A program made the position numbers and the translations under genes. Positions 19,582 through 29,638 of a stretch of DNA of 64,000 nt are shown here, in pieces. Source of the DNA: Mesostigma viride. Taxonomy: Eukaryota > Streptophyta > Mesostigmatophyceae > Mesostigmatales > Mesostigmataceae. The DNA is taken from assembly GCA_009746045.1 (NCBI GenBank), contig RPFO01000154.1, positions 6,251,538 through 6,315,537 of the forward strand. The letters are read 5' to 3'. Positions within the stretch are counted from its first letter, which is position 1; every line of letters starts with the position of its first letter. The notes under the pieces are model-generated. The model was not told the origin of the DNA. It did not search any database and saw only the letters and a program-made list of their open reading frames with translations.

Positions 19582-22500
19582 ATGCGTCAAGGACAGACAG
19601 TCGATGAATTCATGGCCGAGGACCCTGACGACGGGTCGGCCAGTGGAGAGGATGCAGCACGCCAGTTTGCTAGAAATTATGACGAAGCAGTGGCCAGAGT
19701 CAAGGACGATACGCCATTGTACCCGGGATCTGAGAGCAAGGCCTTGATGTTTACATTGCAATTGCTGACGCTAATGGGGGAAAACTCATGCCCTCAGAGC
19801 TTTGCTGATGAGCTCTTCAAGCTGTTGGGAAACGTTCTCCCCGCGGGCAACACTCTGCCCGACAGTATCTGGAAGGCACGGAAAGTGATCAAAGGCTTGG
19901 GCTTGGGGTACCGTGTGTACGATGCCTGCCCATGCGAGGGTTACTTGTACAAGGACAAGATTACTAAGAGCTGCCCTCTTTGCAAGCTGTCGCGCTACGA
20001 GACGTACACTGACAGAAACGGTGACATCGTCAACTCGCGGAAAGCGCATCGCCAGGTTAGGCACTTCCCCCTGATGGATCGGATTAGGGCCTGGTTCCGA
20101 GTCCCGGAAATGGCGGAAGCCCTTCAGTACGCTGCGAAACATGAAAACAGGGAGCCAGACTCATCCACGCGCGTTGTGGACGGCTTGAAAGGCAGGTTTG
20201 CACTTGTTTCTACGCCTTCTGTTATGCAATGTGTGCCAAAGTATCAAGTTCGAGATTTTTCCTCTTGCGCTTATCTTTTGTTTGTACTGCTCTGATGGAT
20301 ACCTTTCTTTTTACGTCTGGTGTTTCTTGTGCATGGACCTGTTCGTGCAGACAGCCGTGCCATCCAGCACATAAAGAACAACTGGGACTTTCGCAGCCAG
20401 CCGCGGAACACCATCTTCCTTCTGAATTTTGACGGAGTATGTCCAAGGTCTTTCATGGATACCCACAGCAGCTGGCCCGCGTTTGTTTCCTGTGTCAACT
20501 TGCCCGAGTGGGTGATGGTGAATGGGCGGTTTTGCCCTATGGTGCTTCTTGTGGGCGCCATGAAGGGGAAGGCACCCAAGAACATGACCATTTTTTTGGA
20601 CTTGATCGCTGAGGACTTCCTGGTACTGTGGAAGGGGTATTACATTTGTGATGTGACGCTGGACGTGGCGGGTGTTTACACTACGACATTTGTGAGGTCC
20701 ATTCTTGCTGGCATAATTCACGACTACCCGGCATACTCCAAGTCCCTGAACATTCCAGATGCAGGGTACTATCAATGCGTCCTACATGGTGATGAGTGGC
20801 GTGGGGTTTTTATCTCAAATGGCCGTATCGTTCTCCTTGGCAATGACCGCATGTTTCCCGAGGGTGACCCCCGCCGGCCGGCTCACGCTCCTGTTGTTCA
20901 GGAGATGGACCATGCTGGCTACCTGAAGTACTGTGCTACGCTAAAAAAGCAGCCCGAGCCGTTTCTCAAGTTACCGTACTGGGTTCACCTGAAGATCCGT
21001 CATTTTATTGACGAGTTCCATCTGTGTCCCAACAACTTCAAGCGGGTCATTCATTGCACAAGCGGTAATTGCTAAACATTTAATTGTATCATTTCATTGT
21101 GATTGTTGCATGCATACATTGACTTGGCCTATCTGTTCACATGGAAAGCTGATGTAATATTGTTTTGTTTTTTTTTTCTGTTTGTACTCCATGCAGGGAA
21201 GGCTATGGCGACCGGGTCACTTCGTGGCAGGCTGAAGGTCCTCGGTCTGAACCCGGAGCTGTGGCGGCCTGATGAAGACCCTCCACCGGAGGGAGACCCA
21301 CCACCGGAGGGAGACCCACCACCGGAGGGAGACCACCAAAGTCCACCGAAGAAAGGCCGCAAGAAGAAGAGGGCGCCAGCACCGCGCCCCGGGTTCCAGC
21401 TGACGGCTGAGGAAAAGGCTGATATCAAGCGTAAGTGTGACATTGGGTTTTTATTTTTCCCGTAATTTGGAAATTTAATATGTAGGACTGACTATGGTCT
21501 GTGTGATTTACATAGGACTGACTATTTTTTTCGGCTGTCGTGTTACTACTATGTGTTATTTTTTTGCGTGTGGTTGTAATGCGCAGGTCTCGATGACATC
21601 ATGGCGCATAGCCTACCCGACTACTTCACCGGCCGGATCAGTGGCTTGCTCTGCGATGCGAAGAGTACTGAAAAATCCAAGACGCGTGACAAGATCCTCT
21701 ACTTTTGCAAGCAACTCCCGACCATCTTGCGTGGGCGGTTAGATGACGATGCACGGCAAGCATTTCTCCTTCAATCAGCGGCCTGGGACTTTGTGTTTTC
21801 TAGCGGCCCGGCGACTCAGCAGCAGTTGGATGACTGCGGCGAGATGTTTTTGCTTGCTGCTGTGGCGATGGAGCGTATAGCGCCAGCGTCTGAGATGGCA
21901 AAATCTGTTCATATGATGGCCCACCTGGCCCAGCAAATCCCCTTGTTGGGTCGATGTGACACCCGCACCATGGCGTCGGGCGAGCGGATGATGGGGGCCA
22001 TCACGAAAGCTAAGCTGTCCAACGTCAATGTGGAGTGCTCCATGGACGGAGCATATCGCAAGTCTGAGGCGCTGACCCATCTGGCCTATCACATGGTGAA
22101 AACCGGGATGGTAAGTACACGCTAGTGACCGATTTTTTTTTTTAATGGATTTGTGTGCAGATTTAGTGTTATGTACGCGCTCCTTGTGGCACGGTCTTGT
22201 GCTGCATGCAGCTAATTTCTGTGCATATTTGTGTGCGCTGCTTGCAATGTCTTGTTTGCTTTCTTTTTTTTCTTTCAGCCAAAAGACCGCTACTACATCT
22301 GGGACGTCATCCACGCAGACCCGTCCAAGAAGGTCGAGTTGGGGGGGCGCAGCCGCAAGAATTTCTACACTTTCACCGCCGCGGAATCTGATGAAGTGGG
22401 CGCGATTTTGTTGGAGTATGCGCTGCCCAATGCGGAGTACAAAGATCCCGAAGTCAACGGCGATGAGGCCTACTGGTAAGACGCCGCTGTCCTATTATTG

Positions 22501-23657
22501 TAAGTTGCTATTCTTTGAGCTGATTTTCTTTCAGTATAGGGAACTTCATCTGATTTCCAAGGACTACTGCCGTTATTCTAATTTTTTTTTCTTGCATTGC
22601 TATCTTGCTTTGTATACGATGTGCATGCAGGCGGCCCTTGTGCAGCGACCTCTCATGGCTCAAAGACTGGATCGGACTCAACCAGCAGCCGCTGGTCCCG
22701 GAGCTTGTCCAGGCTGCAGCAGCCGGCGTGCAGCTCAAGGCTGAGGAGTATGATAGGGTGCACTTGTACGGTTTCAATTACCGGACAAAAGAAGCTGACA
22801 GGAAGCAAGCATGGCGGACTGCAAACTGTGGTGTAGCCTACCATAAGGAGGGAAGCAGCACTCAGTACGGCTACCTGACCCACATTCTCGTGGCAAAGCT
22901 GGTGCAGCCGGTGGGGCAGTGGACTAAACAGCTTGTGCTGAGAGTAGAGCTTTTCGATGCATCGGAGGTGGCTTACATTCGGGATCAACGCTTGGTGTTG
23001 GTCCGCAGCGCCGAGGCACCACGCACGGCAAAGCTAGTGTGGCCAACATCTGTTAGCTCTGTTGGGTTTGTGCTGGACCCACGGCATCAGCCCCAGCTTT
23101 CGGTCATTCACTGCAAGCTGCCCCGTCACCTGGCAACCGGGTGGGCTTTGGAGAACGAGTTTTTCCAAAGCACGGCGACAAGGTGGCAGGAAGACATCAG
23201 GTACTTCCCACCTGAGCCGCCCGCTGAACGGCCGCCCGCTGAACCGCCGCCCGCTGATCCGTCGCCCGCGCCATCAAGCACGGCGGCACGACCTTCACGC
23301 GCAGCCCCGCCGCGCAAGAAAAAGAAGCCGCCCGATGAACGGCAGCCCGCGCCGGCAACCACGGCGGCAGGACCTTCACGCGCAGCCCCGCCTCGCAAGA
23401 AAAAGAAGCCGCCCGCTGAACGGCAGCCCGCGCCGGCAACCACGGCGGCAGAACCCTCACGCGCAGCCCCGCCCCGCAAGAGAAAGAAGAAATCTGAGGC
23501 TTTGGCGCCTGCATCACACAAGGGGAAGGAGCCCATGCCCCCGTTGCGCACAAGTGCACGCGCGCGCACGGTCAGGGACTATAGAGAACAAACCCCTAGC
23601 AACGAGGGGAATGACAGTGATTTTAACGGTAGTGATGCCAAGGATGATTCTGATTGA
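19582..23657 (+). CDS. CACTA transposase, tnp2 family (six exons)
   Basis: Exons 19,582-20,191, 20,351-21,064, 21,197-21,430, 21,587-22,110, 22,279-22,475 and 22,631-23,657 join in phase to 1,101 residues. Exon 1 carries the family cysteine motif (YDACPCEGYLY...CPLC) and RQVRHFPLMDRIRAWF. Exon 2 begins the DDE catalytic region (RNTIFLLNFDGVCP) and includes DVTLDVAGVY and GIIHDYPAYS. Exons 3-4 hold the downstream conserved domain (LPTILRGRL...SVHMMAHLAQQIPLLG). Exon 6 holds the C-terminal domain (CGVAYHKEGSSTQYGYL) and a repeated proline/lysine tail. The first intron needs a GC-AG splice to keep phase. The enzyme would cut and move the element by binding its CACTA ends. Upstream non-recognised exons are possible. 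Confidence 0.8.
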
Positions 23658-23789
23658 TGCTGCTGTGCAAGCATTTTGCGGCCTCATTAGATGCTGCTCA
23701 CAAGTGTAATCATGCCGATATTATGTTGAATAAAGATGCATCATTCATTGTTTGGGCCTAAACTGACTTGTTGTCGGTTCAGCCCTTGT

Positions 23790-24187
23790 GTTTTTTACCA
23801 CTTTTGTGCTCGTCGTGGTGTTCTTTTTACCACTTCAGCCACTTTTTATCACTTTTTACCACTTTTACTGCTTTTTACTGCTTTTTACTGCTTTTTACTG
23901 CTTTTTACCACCATTTTCCACCTTTTACCACTTTTACCACCTCCGTTAGGTGGTAAAAGTGGTAAAAGGTGGTATTTTTTACTGCTTTTTACTGCTTTTT
24001 ACTGCTTTTTACTGCTTTTTACTGCTTTTTACTGCTTTTTACTGCTTTTTACTGCTTTTTACTGCTTTTTACTGCTTTTTGGTGGTAAAAAGTGGTAAAA
24101 AGTGGTAAAAAGTGGTAAAAAGTGGTAAAAAGTGGTAAAAAGTGGTAAAAAGTGGTAAAAAGTGGTAAAAGTGGTATTTTTTACCAC
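23790..24187. repeat. Right subterminal repeat array of CACTA element 1
   Basis: ACTGCTTTTT decamers (about 20) and GTGGTAAAAA decamers (about 11) fill the last 400 bp before the inverted repeat, together with scattered TTTTACCAC units. The ACTGC variant is absent from the left end, so the two ends have been amplified independently. Confidence 0.8.
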
Positions 24188-24367
24188 CAACGAGTTCCTA
24201 GTGTATTTATAGCGCATTATTGGCGTATATATATTAAAAATATAATTACTTACAGCAGAGTGAAATCACTCAAACCAAAGCAAACGCCCAGCTATAAACC
24301 TATATACAGAGCCATGTCAAAGCTCTATACTACGATAAGACCAATGGAAACGCCTAACGGGAGGAAC

Positions 24368-27252
24368 CTAATAGCCCTGCTGCACCGCAAAATCAGCCCG
24401 CGTACGGCGGAGCATGATGTCCGCCATGGCCCGAGTCAGCGCCACCGACAAGCGCTGACGCCAATATGACGTCCAGGTCCGCGCCGACCATGGGGCCCGC
24501 TGGCCCTCCAGGTCCAGCCGGTCCTCCCGGAGCCGGCAACACTCCTTGAAGAAGGCGGAGGTCAGGGGCCCCATGGCCCCAAACTCCTCCAGGACAAAGG
24601 GCACCACACGATGGTGCCCGACGTCGCCGTAGGCCAGGAGCTTGGCCCGCTCCGCCCGGTCCGCCGTGTAACCTGCCGTGAGGGAGGCCCCAGCCACGTG
24701 GCTAAGAGCCAAGGGCCGCGCCACCGAAACGTCAATAAGCAGATGCCGGCCACCCCCCTCAAAGTCCAGCACCACGATGTCAGGCCGGTGGTTGGGGGAA
24801 TAGAAGGCAGCGCCATCCGCATCCTCGGACCGGATGTTCGCGTGGGGGAAAACCGACCGAATCATGGCGAGCACCACCGTCAGGAGGACAGTGTGCAAAT
24901 ACAAATACCAATTCTGATTCTGTTGGCCCCCCATGCAGGCAAGGTAGTGAGTCCCCGTGGGATCCAGCGGCTGCCCACAGCTACCACAAGGCCGCCCGGC
25001 CGGAACAAGAGGCTGCGGGGCAAATAGCTGGTGCCGGAGCGCCACCGAGTAGTGGCTGGGAGCCAAGGCGAATGGGGGGGCCATGGGAAGAGCACGAAGG
25101 TACGCCGAGCCCACACTCCGCAAGGAAAGCGAGAACAGCCACGCACGTCCCTGGGCGTTGAGGTCCGCGAAAAGAGCAATCCAATCAGCCGTGTGCAGAA
25201 TACCCGCGTAGGTTTTCTGGTGTTTATCGATGACGCGAGCAGGGAATGCGGCGGGAGATTGAACGGAGGCGACCGAGGGAGTGCCGCGAGGGAGGTGGCG
25301 CTGTACCGCCTGAGCGGCACGGACGGGAGAACAGGCCTGCTGGATCTCAGCATAGGCCTCCTGGATGGCGGTGACGAAGGGCAAAGGGCTGCTGGGGTCC
25401 AGGAGGTCAGGCGCTGCCGTTGCCAAAAGGGGCAGGAGCCGGCAGCTTTCCGCCCACGACTGAGCGACGGAGCCCAAAAAGGCTGCTGGGGCCAGCCGGG
25501 CGGCACGAGTCAGACCGCAGCCACCCATCCGTGCAGGCAGGGAGGCAATGCGAATAGCATGTGGCGGGAGGTCGGGGCCCGGGACCAGCTGCGCCAAGGC
25601 CGACTGGATGCGTTCGTCGTGGCCCTCGGCGGCCAGCCGGACCTGAGACGGAAGAGCGCCCCGGAGCCAGTGAACGACGCGAGGGTGAGCGCAAAACCAC
25701 AGAAGCAGACCCTTGGTCTGCGAATCATGAAGGCGCGCAATCAAGGGCAGTACCTCAGTGCGTGCCTCGAGGGCGGCCCGCAGAGCATCGATGACAAACG
25801 CGGGGTCGCCAACCGGAACGCCGAGGACATCCAACCCATGGAGGCGCTCGTCCCGGCCCAAGAGCTGGGGCGGAAAGCCGGAGCAATCACCTTGGGGCGA
25901 GTACACCGCGCACTTGGCAAGGGTCAACTGGAGGTTGATGTCGGCCACCGCGGTCTGCAGTGCCAGCAGAGCCGCGGTGGTGTCCGGCACAGGGCCCAGA
26001 AGGTAGATATCATCCAAGTAGGCCTGAATAGCGACCGCCGGGTGGGCAGCATGGACCGCTTGGAGGCAACCCTGGAGGGGGGCGGCAAAGTACAGGGGTC
26101 CCAGGGGGTCCCCTTGCTGGGTGCCCGACCGCGACAGCAGGCCGCCGCGAGTGCCGTCCTCCATGATGTGAACCAGTTGGCCGGGCTGGCCGTAGCACAC
26201 GGCTGTCCAAGCGTACAAGTCCTCGAAGGACTCCATGACGGCCGCAAACATGCTGGCGCGGGACAGACTGTTGAACGCGTTGTGGCAGTCGACCTTGACG
26301 ACAGCGTGGGTGGGGTGGGCCTCGAGGTAGGCCTGCACCGAATGGATGAGGATATCCGCCCCGCCTGGAGTCGTCACCCCCAGCTGGGCCGCCACCGAGG
26401 TCTCACCCGCTGCGAGGGGCGGGCAGAAAAAGGCACGGAGCTCGGGCGCCTTTTGGCGGCAGATCACTTTGCCCACGAGCTTGCGGAGCACCTCACCGCA
26501 GGCGATCGGGCGCACCTTGCCCTCGGGGGGGGCAAGACACCCTTGAGCAGAGCGAGGAGGCGAGCGCCCGCTAACCACTCGCGCGCAGCGGGAGGAACGC
26601 GACCAGCCGCCAGGTCAATGAGGGTGTCAAAGAGAATGTCCTCGCCCCCATGCCCCACCAGGACCTCCAAGTGCTCGTAGCGCCAGCCCGACGGCCCGGT
26701 AGAGGAAGCCCGCGGGACCTCACGCATCACCTCCAGGAAGCAGTCGCGGTCCAGCCGGAGGGGGGCCGGCAGGGGGTCCGGCACGGGCAGCTGGAATCCG
26801 GGCTCCGCAGGGTGAAGAGCCTCCAAGGCCGCCAGGGTAGCCGCATTGGCGGGGGCGAGCTTGGCCATTTCCAAGCGGGTCATGGCCCGGCTGAGCTGCC
26901 CCTCGCGGACGAGGCGGATGACGTCGGCGGCCACCCGCTCGAAGTTGACCTCCCCCGACAGCCGGGCCGTGCGCGGGGGCGGCACGCCAAACAGCCCCTC
27001 CCAGTCCCCCTGCAGAAAGCGTCGGCAACGGGCAATAACCGCACCCTGGAGGCCGCGCACACCACGCCCGAGAGGGGTGAGGAGCAGGCGGGGGGTCACC
27101 ATGTGCAGTTTAAAGCCCAGCGGGTCGTCCGGAGCGGCGTGCATGCGCCGGAGAGAAACGATTGCACATTGCGCGAAAAGGCTACGCGCGCGGTGGGGGA
27201 GGTCGGTCAGGGTAGACGTCGGGTTGATGGCGCATGCATCCCAGGGACCGTG
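24368..27252 (-). pseudogene. Retrotransposon pol: reverse transcriptase + restriction-like endonuclease
   Basis: The frame from about 27,250 (GPWDACAINP) to 26,464 leads into the RT N-terminal region (TGPSGWRYEHLEVL). At the G8 run 26,525-26,532 the reading passes to a second frame, open from 26,578 to 24,368 (736 residues). This holds KVRPIACGEVLRKLVGK, the first catalytic Asp in VVKVDCHNAFNSL, GTQQGDPLGP, and AYLDDIYLLG (a YLDD box instead of YADD). After the thumb come CGSCGQPLDPTGTHYLAC (CCHC-type) and the endonuclease signature RPDIVVLDF...LLIDVSV. The protein would nick the target and copy the RNA there. One indel separates the parts, possibly real, possibly an error in a homopolymer. 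Confidence 0.75.
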
Positions 27253-29531
27253 TCAAGCCAACGCCAACTGGCCGAGTAGTCGGGCGGCGGGGGCTGGGAG
27301 CCGGGGGAGCCGAGGCGGGAGGGGGGAGGGGGCCGGGACTGCTGGCCGGTTGAGGGGCCGTTGAGCAACACAGGCGCGCGCGTGCTGAGCGCGCCCGTGA
27401 ATGGAGTACACCCGCTGGCAGTGAGCTTCCGGGCACCGGTAACAGCTCATGGCCTGCAGATCCGCCGCGCCGAGATCGGGGTGCACAGCGCGAAGGTGCT
27501 GGCAGAGGAGGTTACGGTTGTGGAACACACCCGCACACGGGGACCCCGTGGGAAGCAGCACGGCACACCGGTGAAGGCCGTCGGCGGGCGCTGAGTGGCG
27601 GGGAGCGGCGCCAGCAAAGGCAGGACGTGGGGCCTGCGGCGTCTCCCCAGCCGGGCCGGCAGGCGCGCGCACCACGACCCGACCAGCGCCCGGCAGGCCC
27701 GCCGGGGCCACGGAGGAGGCAGTGCCCACCGGGGAGACCCCCAGCGGAGGGGGATCGAGAACGCCGGCGCCCCTCCCAGGGGGACTCGCCAGCGCGCCCG
27801 CGACCACCCCAGGCCCCGGCAACGAGGCCGGGGGCGGAGGCCGAGGGGTCGGGGAGGCAGCTGGCCCCGGGGCCCGGTGGGGACCCGGCAGGGGACCCAG
27901 CGAGACCGGGGGCGGGCCGAGAGGAAGCGCAGTCCCAGGGGGCGGCACAACAGCCCGGCACAACGGGCAGCGCGGCACGGAGTGGAGCAAGCTGCGCGCG
28001 ATGCACGCTTGATGGAATGTGTGGCCGCACGCGGGCAGGCGACACAAGCCATCCCCCGGCCGGAAGGGCTCAAGGCAGATGGCACAGGAGCCCGACTCGG
28101 GGTCGTCCCCCTCCAGAAGGGACCGGACATGAGGGGGGGCGGGTCCCAGCCGGCCTCCCAGCAACCCGGGAGAGCGGCAATCTGGGCGCGCGAGAGGATG
28201 CCGACCGGTTGGTCAGCCGCGGGGTGCCATTCGTGCGGGATGCCTGCCAACTCCAGGATGTCGTGGAGGAAGGCAGAAACAGGCGTCCCCGCGGTTAGGG
28301 GCTGGGCGCGCCCGGCCGAGTCCACCAAGATGGCCTGGCCGCCCTGAACCGCGATGGGGGCCCCGAACTCCACACGCAGCATGGCGGCCTGCGCCAGGCT
28401 GAGGGAGGTGATGAGAAAGCCCCCACTGGCAACCGGGCCGGGAGGCGGGGCCTGGGCGTCCAAGAAGAGGCGAAGCTGCCGCGGGGACATGAGGCCCAGG
28501 TCGGCGCCGCCCGCGAGGTAGGCCGCCCGCACCGAGACCTGTGCGTCTCGAGCCACCGCCGTGACGAACTCGACCACCTCCTGACCCACCCGCTCGTCCA
28601 GGGAAAGCAGCTCTTCCTGCCGGGCGGCCGGGAGATGCCACGGCAGCCGGCAGCCGGCGTGATATCCTTCCAAGACATACCCCCAAAGAGTCGAGGCCGT
28701 CACCGGGGGGCGGCGGAAAGAAATGTCGCCCGCACCTGCGCAACTAGGGCCAGGAAGGCCGGGGGCCTAGGGAGCGAGGGGAAGGCGGCCTGGAGCCCGA
28801 CCGCGTCCAGCAACAAAGGGCAGTACGCCCAAGAAAAGGTGGCGCGGCCCACCACGCCGACAATGTGCGAGGGCGGCCACGAGGTGAACGCGTGGGCCCG
28901 GGGGCCGCCGTCCCACGCGGCAAGGACGGGGGTGGCGGCTGGGTGGCCAACCGCGGCCGGGGGAAGGGAGGCCAGAGCGTCGGGGAGCGAGGGGCCGGGG
29001 GCGGGCGCCGGGGTCGCCAGGCCCGCCGGGGGTCGGCCGGGCTCAGCCCAGGCGACAGCGCCGCGCCCCCGTCGGCGGGGCCAGGCGACGGGTGGGGCCC
29101 CGGGGCCGAGGGCGCCAGGGCCCGAGCAACGGCGGCCCCATCGGGCAGGCCACGGCCCGCCCCGAGGGCCTCGGCAGGGGGGCACACGGGGCAGGGGGCC
29201 GGAGCACCCAGCGGGGAGGGCAGCCCGGGGGCCCGCCGGGGGGACAGCGCGGGCACGTCCAGGAGCCCGGCGGGACCCGGTAGAGCCGGGGAGTAAGACA
29301 CTGCAAGTGCCACCCGGAATTGCAAGCATCACAAACTAACATGTGGTGCCCGCGGTGCCCGCTCCGGCAGACCTCGCAGACCAAGGAGGGGGAGACCGGG
29401 GCGCCCGAGCCCCCCGCAGCCGGGTCGCCCACCTCCGCAAGAAGGGCCGCAAGCCGAGAGGACCGCCGAGGCGCCAACCGGGGAGCGGGGGAGCCGTTGG
29501 GCGAAGGGGGTCGTGGGTCGTCCATGAACAA
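27253..29531 (-). pseudogene. Retrotransposon upstream region with PHD, RING and C2H2-type fingers
   Basis: Coding sequence runs through four frame segments (29,531; 29,332; 28,703; 28,164 downward). The first holds a PHD finger (CEVCRSG...CDACNSGWHLQC...CPRC, about 29,380-29,240). The second and third hold an unrecognised globular region (FTSWPPSHIVGVVGRATFSW; AYLAGGADLGLMSPRQLRLF). The fourth begins with a RING finger (CAICLEPF...CGHTFHQAC...CPLC, about 28,088-27,955) and ends with two C2H2-like fingers (HNRNLLCQHLRAVH; CYRCPEAHCQRVYS). It stops at a TGA at 27,253, after which the same frame stays open into the RT region. PHD and RING domains suggest chromatin reading and ubiquitin ligase activity serving the element; this is inferred. 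Confidence 0.65.
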
Positions 29532-29638
29532 TCAGGGCAGGCGTGGCAGCCACCGAGGGGGGGGCCGGGGGTGTGGGGGGCGGAGCCCCCCACGCGGGGG
29601 GTTTGGGGGGCGGCAGCCCCCCAACGCGCTGCGGTCGC

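Larger units (their letters stand above)
15504..24203. mobile_element. Complete CACTA (EnSpm) DNA transposon, 8,700 bp
   Basis: Both ends carry the perfect inverted repeat CACTAGGAACTCGTTGGTGG, starting with the CACTA hallmark. A TA dinucleotide abuts each end. Inside the ends lie long subterminal arrays of GTGGTAAAAA-type decamers, as in plant CACTA elements where TNPA-type proteins bind. The interior has two divergent spliced genes: a proline-rich accessory protein on the minus strand and a tnp2-type transposase on the plus strand. Both can be read with intact phases, so the copy may be autonomous and young. Confidence 0.9.

Noticed and set aside
25031-26680. 549-residue plus-strand frame opposite the reverse transcriptase
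   Set aside because: It is an antisense shadow in very GC-rich coding DNA; the RT and endonuclease motifs are on the minus strand.
27595-28347. Plus-strand frames opposite the RING/zinc-finger region
   Set aside because: Low-complexity Gly/Arg/Pro read-outs of the GC-rich complement; no domain seen.
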